Of a stretch of 64,000 nt of DNA, positions 45,955-58,372 are shown in pieces. The notes beneath the pieces were generated by a model, which saw only the letters and a program-made list of their open reading frames with translations, was not told where the DNA came from and did not search any database. Source of the stretch: Boesenbergia rotunda. Lineage: Eukaryota > Streptophyta > Magnoliopsida > Zingiberales > Zingiberaceae. Each line of letters begins with the position of its first letter. Within the stretch, counting starts at the first letter, position 1. Both the position numbers and the translations under genes were made by a program. Location: assembly GCA_024364735.1 (NCBI GenBank), contig JAGFNQ010000968.1, positions 170,743 through 234,742 of the forward strand, read 5' to 3'.

Positions 45955-47254
45955 TGTGGGGACCGGTGCCGTCGATAGAGGGGGGTGAATATCGACTCGT
46001 TAAAAATTCTTCGAAAAGCATGTCATTCGATCGTTTTAGTCAAAGAGTTAGTGCGCAGTGGAAATAATAAAGAATGAAAATGAAAGACACTTGTACACAT
46101 GGGATTTACTTGGTTCCCAACTCCCCAGGGTCAGTACATCCAAGGCCTAAGCACGGGAATGCCCGTCCACTAATGGTCTCCTTTTCAGACTTTCCAGAGG
46201 TGGAGAAACCTGTCTTATAGTGCACTTTTTACAATCAAAAGATAAGGAAATTAATTGCATAAAATAAATCAAACCAAACGAAATGTCGACGATCCCAGCC
46301 GATCTGGAACTCCGAAGTGCCGCGCACTTCCTCTTGGAGCCTCCTTGGTCGCAGAGCTTCGTCTCTAGCAGTTTTTCTTCTCACAGAACACTTAGAATGT
46401 TGTTGTGATTGGTGTATTCAGTTGAGGGGTCAAACCCCTTTATATAGCCATGTCTAGGGTGCTTGTGTTGCTATGGGGCACCTCTCGAGCCATGGTCAAC
46501 ACTCATCCTCGCGCTGAACTCACAACAGGTGATAAGGACCAGTCCAGGGCACCCTAGACCTTCTAGGGCGCCTGAAGCATCCAGGGTGCCTAGATGCTTG
46601 GGGGGCACCCTGGAGCGACCTTCTAGCAATTTGTGTGTTTGTTTGCCTGCTTTGTCTCCAATTCTAAGTACCTGCAAGATATGCAAACACACAACAAGCA
46701 CATATATAATCTTAGCCTTAGCTAATTGGTTCTGACTTCGAATTTCCGTGAAACCCTAGGATGAACCGACGCCTATGTTCCCTTCCCAGGGAACGCACCT
46801 TTCACCTACTCCTCCCAGGAGAAGTTTTGCTAACCGACCCATCCGGTTGGACTTTTGCCCAGCTTCACTCACCAGGACTTTTGCCCAATCTTACGACCAG
46901 GACTTCGTGCCCAGTCGATGACCAGGATTTATTGCCCAACCCTATGTCGGGACTTCGGTGCCCAGCCGTCGGCCAGGACTTTGCCCAATTTCTCGAACCA
47001 GGACTTCATGCCCAACCCTCAGTCAGGTCTTCGGTGCCCAGCCACAACCAGGACTTAGTGCCCAATCCATGATCAGGACTTAGTGCCCAATTCTTCGAAC
47101 CAGGACTTATTGCCTAGGTTAACTAGGCCTTTCCTTCACTTTGGTACTCCTTTCTTGACTAACCCTTCCTTGTTCTAATGTATCACTAACTTAAGCATAT
47201 TGTTAAACATTGAAACACTCGAGGAGGACATCACTTATGATTCTTGCACCAACA
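45955..47254 (-). mobile_element. 3' LTR of element J
   Basis: Left edge TGTGGGGACCGGTGCC and right edge TGCACCAACA. Minus-strand TATATAAAGGG near 46437-46447; AGGGCGCCTGA-type palindromes 46555-46590; GTTCCC-TTCCCA-GGGAAC, CTCCT-CCC-AGGAG and AACCG/CGGTT hairpins at 46776-46855 match those in LTRs H and A. Tandem CAGGACTTxxTGCCCA phrases run from 46880 to 47110. Confidence 0.85.
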
Positions 47255-48693
47255 ATCTCCCTGTTTTTGATGTTTGACAATATCTTAAGTTAAATTGGAT
47301 TAAAGGGCTAAGTTATAAAAAATGGAAAAAAATTAATCCTTTGAAAAAACATTTTGATTTACATTTTGATCCTTGGAAAAAAATTTTGATTCAAACTTTG
47401 ATCCTTTGGGACAAAATTTCTAATTTAAGCTCTCTATTTCTTTGGGAGAAAAAAATTTCTAACTTAAGCTCACTCTCCCCCTTTGTCATACATCATAAAA
47501 CGACAAAAAAACTTGCACCAACAATGAAAATTTACAAAAATTGCTTTTCCATTTGAAAGCACTTAGTATAATCATTTGAAAGCATATCATTTTTGATAAA
47601 CCCTTTTCGAAACTCTTCCCTTTTTGTTAGAAAAAGACTAAGTACTAGTAAAAAAAACTAAGTACTTCAATTCACACAAAAATATTGTACTTTGAAAAGT
47701 ATTGTGCACTTTGGAAGAAATATTTTGAACTTAGAAAATTTTGCACTTAGAAAAGTATGGCCATAGAAAACTTTTCCTTTAGAAAAGATTTTCAAGAAAA
47801 TACACTCATAAAAGATTTTCACTTAGAGAAATATATTACATTTAGAAGAATAATTTGAAAAATATTATGCAAAAAACTTGTACTTTGAAAGATATTTTAC
47901 ACTTCAACCATCAGTACTTTGAAAAATATTGGAAAAAAATTGGTCATTGAAAAATCTTGCACTTAATACATATTTTTTTTCAAAAAAATGATATTGTACT
48001 TAGTATTTTGAAAAATATTAACAGAACAATTTATACTTTGAAAAATATATTGCACTTTAGAAAAATATTAGTATTTTGAAAATATTTTCCACTTTTGAAA
48101 AATATTAGTATTTTGAAAAATATTTGTACTTTGAAAAATATTAGTACTTTGAAAAATATTGCTTTGCACCTTTCAAAACACAATATTTTACTTAACTTGG
48201 TTTCTTTTCCAGTTTGACACAATCCTAGGAAACATTGTTAACTACAAGGGCATTTCCCTAAGTGTCCTGGAAATTCTCCAAACTCAAGTAAATATTATTT
48301 TCAAAAGTGATTCCACGAGTCAAAAAGATTTTATAAGCCAAAAAGGATAAGTTTTTGAAAGTGATAGTATAATATTTCATTAAGTGATTTAAAAATGATT
48401 TAAAATGATAGTATTTTGAAAGAGAAAATACTTATGTTTTCAAAAGGATTTTGAAAATACAGTGTATGAAAACATTTTGAAATGTTCAATAATTCTTTTA
48501 ATTTGACCTCCCCCTAAACATAACCCAGCCCTAGGAAGTTGTTGACTACAAGTGATCTTCCTCTGAGTCTTAAGGTTTGATTCAAATCAAAAGAATTATC
48601 TAATAATTTTGAAAAATAATTGTCAGAAAATTTTTTTGATTTCGAAAAATACTTGTAAGAAAGTTTTCTTTTGACTTAGACTACCCCTAAATC
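47255..48693 (-). other. 3' noncoding region of element J
   Basis: AT-rich; from 47640 to 48180 a degenerate array of TACTTTGAAAAATATT units, comparable to the arrays in H and the composite. No gene. The Tekay target duplication TGACA is at 48694-48698. Confidence 0.6.
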
Positions 48694-48840
48694 TGACATG
48701 TAACACCCCGAAAATTTTCCCATATGAAATATTATGAATTCATGAAACATTATTATTATGAAATGTTATGATGGGCTTGGTTTAATGGGCTTTGATATGG
48801 ATTAGTGCAAAATGTAATAAAAAGAAGATGTAGAAAGGAG

Positions 48841-48905
48841 GAAGCAGGGATTGAACCTTTAACCTCCTAGTTGCACTAACAATGTCTTAACCATTGCACC
48901 AAGTC
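48841..48905 (-). other. tRNA-like (pol III A/B box) segment in the Tekay LTR
   Basis: On the minus strand TTGGTGCAATGGTTAAG resembles a tRNA A box and, about 35 bases on, AGGTTCAATCCCTGC resembles a B box. Present again at 56082-56146. It could be a SINE remnant captured by the LTR; no full cloverleaf is claimed. Confidence 0.4.
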
Positions 48906-48983
48906 ATGTTTCATGTTGAGAGAATAAGAAACATGCTTGTTAAAGATAGGGAAGTGAAGAGACATGTCCCTTCATGAGAAGAG

Positions 48984-48991
48984 TATAAATA
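48984..48991 (+). promoter_or_regulatory. TATA box of the Tekay LTR
   Basis: TATAAATA; the same box is at 56225-56232 in the 3' LTR. About 285 bp into the LTR, leaving a long transcribed part. Confidence 0.6.
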
Positions 48992-51126
48992 AGAGAGGGA
49001 GAAAGAAGTTACATTTCTTCTTCTTCTTCCCCACTTCAATTTTCGAAAAACCTAGAGCCCTTCTTCTCCCTTTCCAATTTCGAAAAGTGCACCCTAGGGT
49101 TCTAACCCTAGGGAATTGGAAGGAAGAGGAACCATTCAAGGATCTTGCCCTCTACTAGGGCCAAGAGTGCTAGAGAAGTCTAACAAGGGAAATTCTCATT
49201 TCTCCTTCAACCAAGGGTACCCTAAGGAGTAAGAGAAGGAGAAATTCAAGCGAAAGGATGTAAGTATCCCCTCGCCTGCAGTGTAATAGTCATTGTATGT
49301 TTGTTTTATTTTTTCTTCTTCTCCTTGATTGTTTCGAAAATGGGGATTTTCCCCTTGATGAGTTTCGGCCACCCCAAGGGGGAGGCCTTGGTTATCCTTA
49401 ATACATAAGAAGACCCCTTGGAACTTAGGGTATATGTATATGTTGTTTCCTTCAAAAATTGTGAACAAAACCTAGGGTTTTACCCTTGTATAGGTTTCGG
49501 CCACCCCAAGGGGGAGACCTTGGTTACTCCTTGATGCATGAGAAGACCCCTTGGAACTTAGAGTATACATATATGTTGTGTCCCTTCATTTTGTGATGAC
49601 AAAAACTAGGGTTTAGGGTTGGATGGGTTTCGGCCAAGGCATGGGAACTAGGGTTTGTGAGGGTTGAATTATCCTATAATATATATCCATGCTTAGTGTA
49701 TTGTAAGATAGTGTATACAAGGTTTTGTATAAATGCCTGTGTGAATGTGTTATTGCAAAAACCCTAATTTCCCCTACCCTATGACTTTCGGCCAACACCC
49801 TAAGATTAGGGTTTGTGAAGGTTAAACTACCCTATGGAATATGCTTATGTTGGGGATGATGATATGTATATGCATGTGATGTTTAAATGGAATGTTTGAT
49901 TGGAAAACTTTAACTTTTAGCATGCTACCACTTCCTATGATATGAGTATGATCTATGTGACCAATCTTGTCATATATATAAGTATGTTTAAGTGGTTGAA
50001 TTATGATGTATATATGAGCATGTCTTATAGCCCATGGGGCACCCTTATGAGATTGCATGTGATGTGTATGTTAAAATGCTTGAAAGGATACTCCACTAAG
50101 TATGGGATCAAGAACACCCTTATGTTGTGTGGTGTGTCCCTATGGGATCAGAAACACCCTTGAAGAGTGGTGTGTCCCTTGAGAAGTGAATTTGGAGTAC
50201 TCCTTAGCATATATGTAAAGACATGATAAGTATTTTACTTTGGAAGTTGTGTACCCGACTCGTAAGGGGGTCGTTAAACAAATCCGAGGTGCATGTTAAC
50301 GTAAGGTCATGGCTCCGGTAGGACGTAAGGGTCCTGCTCTAATTGGTTGGTGGCTCGCTACCCCAATCCATTAGGGAACGCGCATTATGTGGTACACAAC
50401 TGGGCCCTATATGATATGGATGTATTTTTAAGTAATACCTTTATGGAATTGTTTTGAAAAACATTGATTATATGTGAAGGGTATGCTTAAGATACTTTAT
50501 GCTGCATGCTTAGAAACTTTGATATTTAGTATGCTATGAGGAACTCATGTTTATGATTTATTATGTGTACATGTTATCTGCTTTCGTATGGATTTTGCGA
50601 GTAGGACAGGGTCCTTACTAAGCTTTTGTGCTTACTAGTTAAGTGTTGTCTTATGCTGCAGATAAAGGTAAGGAACACTTGAACTAAAGGAAGAGGCAGG
50701 AGGGCTGAAGATGTGTGGGGTGGTGGCTCGGGAAAGAAAGATTTCTATATATCTACTTTATTATGCTTTTGTTAGTGACTCCTTGATAAGGAATGTTAGT
50801 AATTACCCTTATACTTGATTAGGTTTGATTATGTTGTGAGTTGAACTACTTGTGAACCTTACTATCATGACTCATGTATTACTAAACTTACTATGCACTT
50901 ACCATGTTCCAATGATTCAAGCATGATATTAGATTGGCATGTATCGACTAGTATGCTTAGCACTTGTAAATATCACCTGATAGTTAGATAAGCATGCTCA
51001 GCACTTAGTCCTCGCACCCTTGCATTGGTTGTTTTAATTTTATGCTAGAAGAAAAGAAAATAAGTATATGATTGGTTGTTACGTAACCCCGCCCCGAGAG
51101 TAGATATAAGGGCGGGCGTTACAGGT

Positions 51127-51138
51127 TGGTATCAGAGC
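51127..51138 (+). other. Primer binding site of Tekay element K
   Basis: TGGTATCAGAGC, three bases after the LTR. Confidence 0.9.
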
Positions 51139-51310
51139 AAGGTTTCCCCTCCACCACATACACATCAAGCTTCATCCTGCCGCTTCCAAGTAAGAGATCC
51201 TAACCTCGCTTTATTTTAGTTCATGTACAGTAATGATTATATGGAGATGATTAACACTTGCATAACAAGTGAAAGTAATATTAATTCTTATGTAGTCATT
51301 TATCACCTGT

Positions 51311-54300
51311 ATGATAGATATGGCTAGAGGATGTAGCAATCGGGGTAATGAGACAGCACCCCCACCTAATATGATGCAAGTGATCACGGACTTGCAGCGT
51401 CAGGTCACTGAACAACAGCAGATAATAAACACTCTGATGACCCAGCAGGGGAACACTGCAACCCCGCAGGGAAGTCAAAATGTGATACCTACTGAGCCTC
51501 CAACTGCACAGGCACCCCCGGACACTCCGGTCCGAGGAGTCCGACAGGAGGCCTATCTGATTCAGTGGCAGAGACTGAAGCCGGAAAAGTTCTCTGGCAC
51601 CTGCGAGCCCTTGGACGCCCAGGCCTGGCTCAAGACAGTTGAGAGCACAGTGGAATTATTAGACTGGCCTGAGCATGAGAAAATTAAATGTGTCTCGTTC
51701 TGCCTCACTGGCGACGCCAGGATGTGGTGGGAACGGGTAAAGGCTAGAAGGTCAGTGGACCAGATGAAGTGGAAGGACTTCGAGTCCGAATTTCTGGAGG
51801 AATTCTTTAATATGCGAGTCACAAACAGGCACTTTGATGAGTTCACTGAATTCCGGCAGGGAAATCTCTCAGTCAACGATGCCGTTAAGCAATTCAACCG
51901 ACTGGCACGATTATGTCCGGAGCTGGTCAGTACAGAGAAAGAAAGGGTCAGATTGATGCTCAAGATGCTCAGGCCCGAGATAGCTCTGAATGTAGCCGGC
52001 GGCGTTAATAGGCCCCAGACTGCAGAAGAGCTGTTCAGCAGCGCCCTTATTACCGAGCATTATCTAAAGAATATTAACCAGCAGAGCCAACCACTGACCG
52101 CCAGCAAGAGTCAGAGTCAGTCGGGAGGTCAGAAACCTCAGAATAGCAACCCCCACTGGAAAAAGAACTACAACGGAAAGAGGAAGCCATGGGATAAATC
52201 TGCCAGTGGTACAGGAGGCAAGAAGCCTACATATCCCACATGTGCCACTTGTGGGAAGAGGCACCTCGGGACATGCCTCTTAGGCGCCAGGAGATGCTAC
52301 ACCTGCGGGAAGGAAGGACACATGGCCAGAGAGTGTCCTACTGCAGCCAAAGCACCTCAGCCGCAGCATGCCCAATACAAAGGTGCTCATCCCCAGTTAC
52401 ACCAGATGCAGGCAGCTATTGATGGTACTCCTATATACCAGGGGAGATTAGAGGCCCCGCCTGCCACGACGAACGCCAGGGTTTTCTCTCTTACGAAAGA
52501 AGACGTGGCGACTGCCTCTACCGTTGTCACAGGTCAGATATTTATTTACAGTCAGTATGCTACTGCCTTATTTGACACCGGGGCAACACATTCGTTTATC
52601 TCTATGCAATATGCCAAAAGAAAGGATATGTCACTGCAAGATTTAGACTGTAAATTTCTGACAACACTACCCTCAGGTGAGGTGATGCCCTCTACCCAAA
52701 TGCTACGTGCCGCACCAATCAGAATCGCAGATAGGGAACTCTACTGCGATCTGATAGTGCTTGATATGTCAGATTATGATGTGATATTGGGCATGGATTT
52801 CTTGAACAAATATGGCGCCTCTATTGAGTGCCATAAACGAAGGGTTATCTTCCGACCGGAGGCGGAAATTCTATTCGAATTTATCGGAGAGCCGAAGAAG
52901 AGGACAAGCAAATTCTTGTCGGCTCTGAAAGCAAGGAAGATGTTAGAAAAGGGATGCTCTGGATTTCTAGCTCATGTGGTTGATACCAGTCCTACAGAGG
53001 GCCCGAAGCTAGAAGACGTCAAAGTAGTATGCAATTACCCAGAGGTATTTCCCGATGACTTACCAGGGTTAGCACCTGAAAGAGATATAGAATTTGCAAT
53101 TGAGTTGGTTCCTGGTACTAACCCCATTTCTAAGGCACCGTACCGTATGGCGCCGACGGAATTAAAGGAATTACAGGGACAGTTACAAGAGCTTCTTGAC
53201 AAGGGACTCATCCGCCCTAGTCATTCCCCCTGGGGAGCTCCCGTACTGTTCGTGAAAAAGAAGGATGGGTCGATGCGAATGTGTATCGACTATCGGGCGC
53301 TGAACAACGTGACTATCAAGAACAGGTACCCTCTACCCAGGATAGATGACCTGTTCGATCAACTGAAGGGAGCCACGGTTTTCTCTAAGATTGACCTGAG
53401 ATCGGGTTATCACCAAGTTAGGGTGAAAAAGGAGGATATACCGAAGACGGCTTTTCGAACCAGATACGGACATTATGAGTTCGTAGTTATGCCATTTGGA
53501 GTTACCAATGCTCCAGCTATGTTTATGGATTTAATGAATCGGGTATTCTTGGCATTCCTCGACAGATTTGTCATCGTCTTTATCGACGATATCCTTATAT
53601 ATTCGGGAACTCCCGAAGAACATGCTGAGCACCTGAATATAGTACTACAGATTCTTCGGAAGGAACAACTGTATGCTAAATTTTCCAAATGCGAGTTCTG
53701 GCTCGATCAAGTATCATTCTTGGGACATGTAATCTCCAAAGAAGGAGTAATGGTGGACCCAATTAAAATCGAAGCCGTGAGTCACTGGACTAGACCCAAG
53801 AATGCCAGTGAAATCAGAAGTTTCCTCGGGCTAGCAGGCTATTACAGAAAATTCGTAGAGAACTTCTCTCGGATTGCAGCCCCTATGACAGCTCTTACAA
53901 GAAGGACAAGAAATATGTATGGACCGAGGAATGTGAAAAGAGCTTTACGGAACTGAAAAGGAGGCTGACTAGCGCTCCAATATTGACTCTTCCAGAGAGC
54001 GATATGGGTTTCGATATGTACAGCGACGCATCCAAACTTGGACTCGGAGCTGTGCTTATGCAAAATGGGAAGGTAATTGCCTATGCCTCTAGGCAACTGA
54101 AGGAACATGAAAGAAACTACCCTACCCATGACTTAGAGTTAGCAGCGATGGTCTTTGCACTGAAAATATGGAGGCACTATCTATATGCAACCCAGTGTAA
54201 AGTTTATACAGATCACCAGAGTCTGCGATATTTCTTCACCCAGAAAGATCTGAATATGAGACAGCGCAGATGGCTAGAATTGGTCAAGGATTATGACTGT

Positions 54301-55905
54301 GAGATCCTGTACCATCCAGGGAAAGCCAACAAGGTAGCCGATGCACTCAGTAGAAAATCATGTGCTACCTTGATGTCTTTGACAGCTTTGTCACAACCCT
54401 TAGGGGAAGAAATTATGAATTACGGGATTGAAATCATATCAGGACAGTTGTCCACCCTGATGATTCCGCCGACATTATTCGACGATATTCTGGAAAAGCA
54501 GAATCATGATCCGAGTCTTCAGAGAATCAAGCAAGAAGTTCTCGAAGGCAAGGACGATGGATTTAGGATTTCGGACAGCGGAGTCTTATATCTTCGGGAT
54601 CGATTATGTGTTCCCGACGACTCCGACTTACGGACAAGGATTCTCGAGGAAGCTCACGGAACACCTTATGCGATGCATCCTGGGTCTACCAAGATGTATC
54701 AAGATCTGAAGAGCAAGTTTTGGTGGTCCGGTATGAAGCGAGATGTAGCCCACTATATCAGTATGTGTTTAACCTGCCAGAGGGTCAAAGCAGAACACCA
54801 GAGGCCTGGAGGAGTTTTGCAACCTCTGTCTATTCCCGAGTGGAAATGGGAAGACATCTCCATCGATTTCATCTCTGGGCTACCTAGAACGACGAATGGA
54901 TATGATGGCATATGGGTTATTGTGGACAGACTCACCAAGTCTGCCCATTTTCTGGCCATCAGGATGACCCACTCAGTAGAGCAGTTGGCTCAACTGTACG
55001 TCAAGGAAATTATCCGACTGCACGGAGTTCCCAAGACCATTATCTCTGATAGGGATGGTCGATTTACTTCAGATTTTTGGGGACACGTGCAGAAGGCTCT
55101 TGGCACGAAGTTGAAATTCAGTACGGCCTTTCACCCCCAGACTGACGGGCAGACTGAAAGAGTGAATCAAATATTAGAGGACATGTTACGAGCTTGTGCC
55201 TTGGACTTCAAGGGAAGCTGGTGCCGATACCTGAGTCTGGCAGAGTTTGCTTATAACAACAGTTATCAGGCTACTATCGGGATGGCACCGTATGAAGCAC
55301 TATACGGAAGGAAATGCAGATCTCCTATATGCTGGCTTGAGAGTGGTGAAAAGAAGGAGATGGGACTCCAGACTAATATTATAGATGAAACCACTCAGGC
55401 TATAAAGAATATCCGCCAGAGGATAGAGACTGCTCAGAGTCGGCAGAAAAGCTACGCTGACAAGCGACGCAGACCATTAGAGTTTGAGGTTGGGGATTCA
55501 GTATTCCTGAAAGTGGCCCCTATGAAAGGGGTAATGAGATTCGGGAAGAAAGGTAAGCTGAGTCCGAGATATGTGGGACCGTATCAGATTCTGAGACGAG
55601 TAGGCAAAGTGGCCTACGAACTGGAGTTACCGCCAGAAATGTCGGCTATCCACAATGTCTTCCATGTATCAATGCTCAGGAAATGTACCTCTGATGTGAA
55701 TCAGATGATAGAGCCCCAACCAGTACAAGATCAAGAGAACCTAAGTTCCGAACGCTGACCTATTCAGATCCTAGATCGGGAAGTCAAAAAGCTAAGGAAC
55801 AAGGAAGTACCCTTAGTAAAGGTTCTGTGGCGGAACGAACAATTCGAAGAAGCCACATGGGAACGAGAGGAGGCAATACGATTAAAGTATCCGGAATTAT
55901 TTTAA
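51311..55905 (+). pseudogene. gag-pol polyprotein of Tekay element K, one frameshift and one stop
   Basis: ATG at 51311 or, more like relatives, 51320 (MARGCSNRG). Gag core at about residues 80-225 (WWERVKARRSVDQMKWKDF); knuckle CYTCGKEGHMAREC near 328-341; protease FDTGATHSF near 420; RT with YRMAPTELKEL, FSKIDLRSGYHQ and FIDDILIYS near 755. Near 53900 a base is lost (TALTRRTRN), so the rest is in another frame: TEECEKSF, RNase H YSDASKLGLGAVL, HPGKANKVADALSR, integrase HHCC (HGTPYAMHPG ... CLTCQRVK), the Asp-Asp-Glu residues in ISIDFISG, ISDRDGRF and GQTERVNQ, and a GPYQILRRVGKVAYEL module. TGA at 55756-55758 cuts off the chromodomain (ILDREVKKLRNKEVP ... ATWEREE) that ends at 55905. Chromodomains of this lineage bind histone marks and steer integration. 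Confidence 0.93.
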
Positions 55906-55940
55906 AGTTCGGGACGAACTTTTTATAAGGTATGGAGGAT

Positions 55941-58367
55941 TGTAACACCCCAAAATTTTCCCATATGAAATATTATGAATTCATGAAACATTATTATTAT
56001 GAAATGTTATGATGGGCTTGGTTTAATGGGCTTTGATATGGATTAGTGCAAAATGTAATAAAAAGAAGATGTAGAAAGGAGGAAGCAGGGATTGAACCTT
56101 TAACCTCCTAGTTGCACTAACAATGTCTTAACCATTGCACCAAGCCATGTTTCATGTTGAGAGAATAAGAAACATGCTTGTTAAAGATAGGGAAGTGAAG
56201 AGACATGTCCCTTCATGAGAAGAGTATAAATAAGAGAGGGAGAAAGAAGTTACATTTCTTCTTCTTCTTCCCCACTTCAATTTTCGAAAAACCTAGAGCC
56301 CTTCTTCTCCCTTTCCAATTTCGAAAAGTGCACCCTAGGGTTCTAACCCTAGGGAATTGGAAGGAAGAGGAACCATTCAAGGATCTTGCCCTCTACTAGG
56401 GCCAAGAGTGCTAGAGAAGTCTAACAAGGGAAATTCTCATTTCTCCTTCAACCAAGGGTACCCTAAGGAGTAAGAGAAGGAGAAATTCAAGCGAAAGGAT
56501 GTAAGTATCCCCTCGCCTGCAGTGTAATAGTCATTGTATGTTTGTTTTATTTTTTCTTCTTCTCCTTGATTGTTTCGAAAATGGGGATTTTCCCCTTGAT
56601 GAGTTTCGGCCACCCCAAGGGGGAGGCCTTGGTTACTCCTTAATACATAAGAAGACCCCTTGGAACTTAGGGTATATGTATATGTTGTTTCCTTCAAAAT
56701 GTTGTGAACAAAACCTAGGGTTTTACCCTTGTATAGGTTTCGGCCACCCCAAGGGGGAGACCTTGGTTACTCCTTGATGCATGAGAAGACCCCTTGGAAC
56801 TTAGAGTATACATATATGTTGTGTCCCTTCATTTTGTGATGACAAAAACTAGGGTTTAGGGTTGGATGGGTTTCGGCCAAGGCATGGGAACTAGGGTTTG
56901 TGAGGGTTGAATTATCCTATAATATATATCCATGCTTAGTGTATTGTAAGATAGTGTATACAAGGTGTTTGTATAAATGCCTGTGTGAATGTGTTATTGC
57001 AAAAACCCTAATTTCCCCTACCCTATGACTTTCGGCCAACACCCTAAGATTAGGGTTTGTGAAGGTTAAACTACCCTATGGAATATGCTTATGTTGGGGA
57101 TGATGATATGTATATGCATGTGATGTTTAAATGGAATGTTTGATTGGAAAACTTTAACTTTTAGCATGCTACCACTTCCTATGATATGAGTATGATCTAT
57201 GTGACCAATCTTGTCATATATATAAGTATGTTTAAGTGGTTGAATTATGATGTATATATGAGCATGTCTTATAGCCCATGGGGCACCCTTATGAGATTGC
57301 ATGTGATGTGTATGTTAAAATGCTTGAAAGGATACTCCACTAAGTATGGGATCAAGAACACCCTTATGTTGTGTGGTGTGTCCCTATGGGATCAGAAACA
57401 CCCTTGAAGAGTGGTGTGTCCCTTGAGAAGTGAATTTGGAGTACTCCTTAGCATATATGTAAAGACATGATAAGTATTTTACTTTGGAAGTTGTGTACCC
57501 GACTCGTAAGGGGGCCGTTAAACAAATCCGGGGTGCATGTTAACGTAAGGTCATGGCTCCGGTAGGACGTAAGGGTCCTGCTCTAATTGGTTGGTGGCTC
57601 GCTACCCCAATCCATTAGGGAACGCGCATTATGTGGTACACAACTGGGCCCTATATGATATGGATGTATTTTTAAGTAATACCTTTATGGAATTATTTTG
57701 AAAAACATTGATTATATGTGAAGGGTATGCTTAAGATACTTTATGCTGCATGCTTAGAAACTTTGATATTTAGTATGCTATGAGGAACTCATGTTTATGA
57801 TTTATTATGTGTACATGTTATCTGCTTTCGTATGGATTTTACGAGTAGGACAGGATCCTTACTAAGCTTTTGTGCTTACTAGTTAAGTGTTGTCTTATGC
57901 TGCAGATAAAGGTAAGGAACACTTGAACTAAAGGAAGAGGCAGGAGGGCTGAAGATGTGTGGGGTGGTGGCTCGGGAAAGAAAGATTTCTATATATCTAC
58001 TTTATTATGCTTTTGTTAGTGACTCCTTGATAAGGAATGTTAGTAATTACCCTTATACTTGATTAGGTTTGATTATGTTGTGAGTTGAACTACTTGTGAA
58101 CCTTACTATCATGACTCATGTATTACTAAACTTACTATGCACTTACCATGTTCCAATGATTCAAGCATGATATTAGATTGGCATGTATCGACTAGTATGC
58201 TTAGCACTTGTAAATATCACCTGATAGTTAGATAAGCATGCTCAGCACTTAGTCCTCGCACCCTTGCATTGGTTGTTTTAATTTTATGCTAGAAGAAAAG
58301 AAAATAAGTATATGATTGGTTGTTACGTAACCCCGCCCCGAGAGTAGATATAAGGGCGGGCGTTACA
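55941..58367 (+). mobile_element. 3' LTR of Tekay element K
   Basis: Near-identical to 48699-51123. Differences seen include CCCCAAAATT against CCCCGAAAATT at the start, AAGCCATG against AAGTCATG, a one-base indel at GGTTACTCC, ATGTTGTGAAC against AATTGTGAAC, and GGATCCTTAC against GGGTCCTTAC. Preceded by a short purine-rich TATGGAGGAT. Confidence 0.93.
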
Positions 58368-58372
58368 TGACA

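Larger units (their letters stand above)
48699..51123 (+). mobile_element. 5' LTR of Tekay element K
   Basis: TGTAACACCCCGAAAATTTT start, GGCGGGCGTTACA end, so the edges form an inverted TGTAAC/GTTACA pair. TATA box TATAAATA at 48984-48991. Repeated TTTCGGCCACCCCAAGGGGG phrases at 49362 and 49497. Small frames inside are not genes. Confidence 0.93.
48699..58367 (+). mobile_element. Complete Gypsy element K (Tekay/Del chromovirus), target duplication TGACA
   Basis: 9,669 bp with LTRs of 2,425 and 2,427 bp that differ at roughly a dozen positions by eye, so insertion is recent. Exact TGACA at 48694-48698 and 58368-58372. Primer site at 51127-51138. One long gag-pol frame with protease, RT, RNase H, integrase and a chromodomain, disabled by one frameshift and one stop. 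It is the youngest and most complete element in the window and sits in the 3' noncoding region of J. Confidence 0.95.

Noticed and set aside
51296..51963. Minus-strand frames inside the Tekay gag-pol region
   Set aside because: Shadows of a strongly coding plus strand with all Gypsy domains in order.
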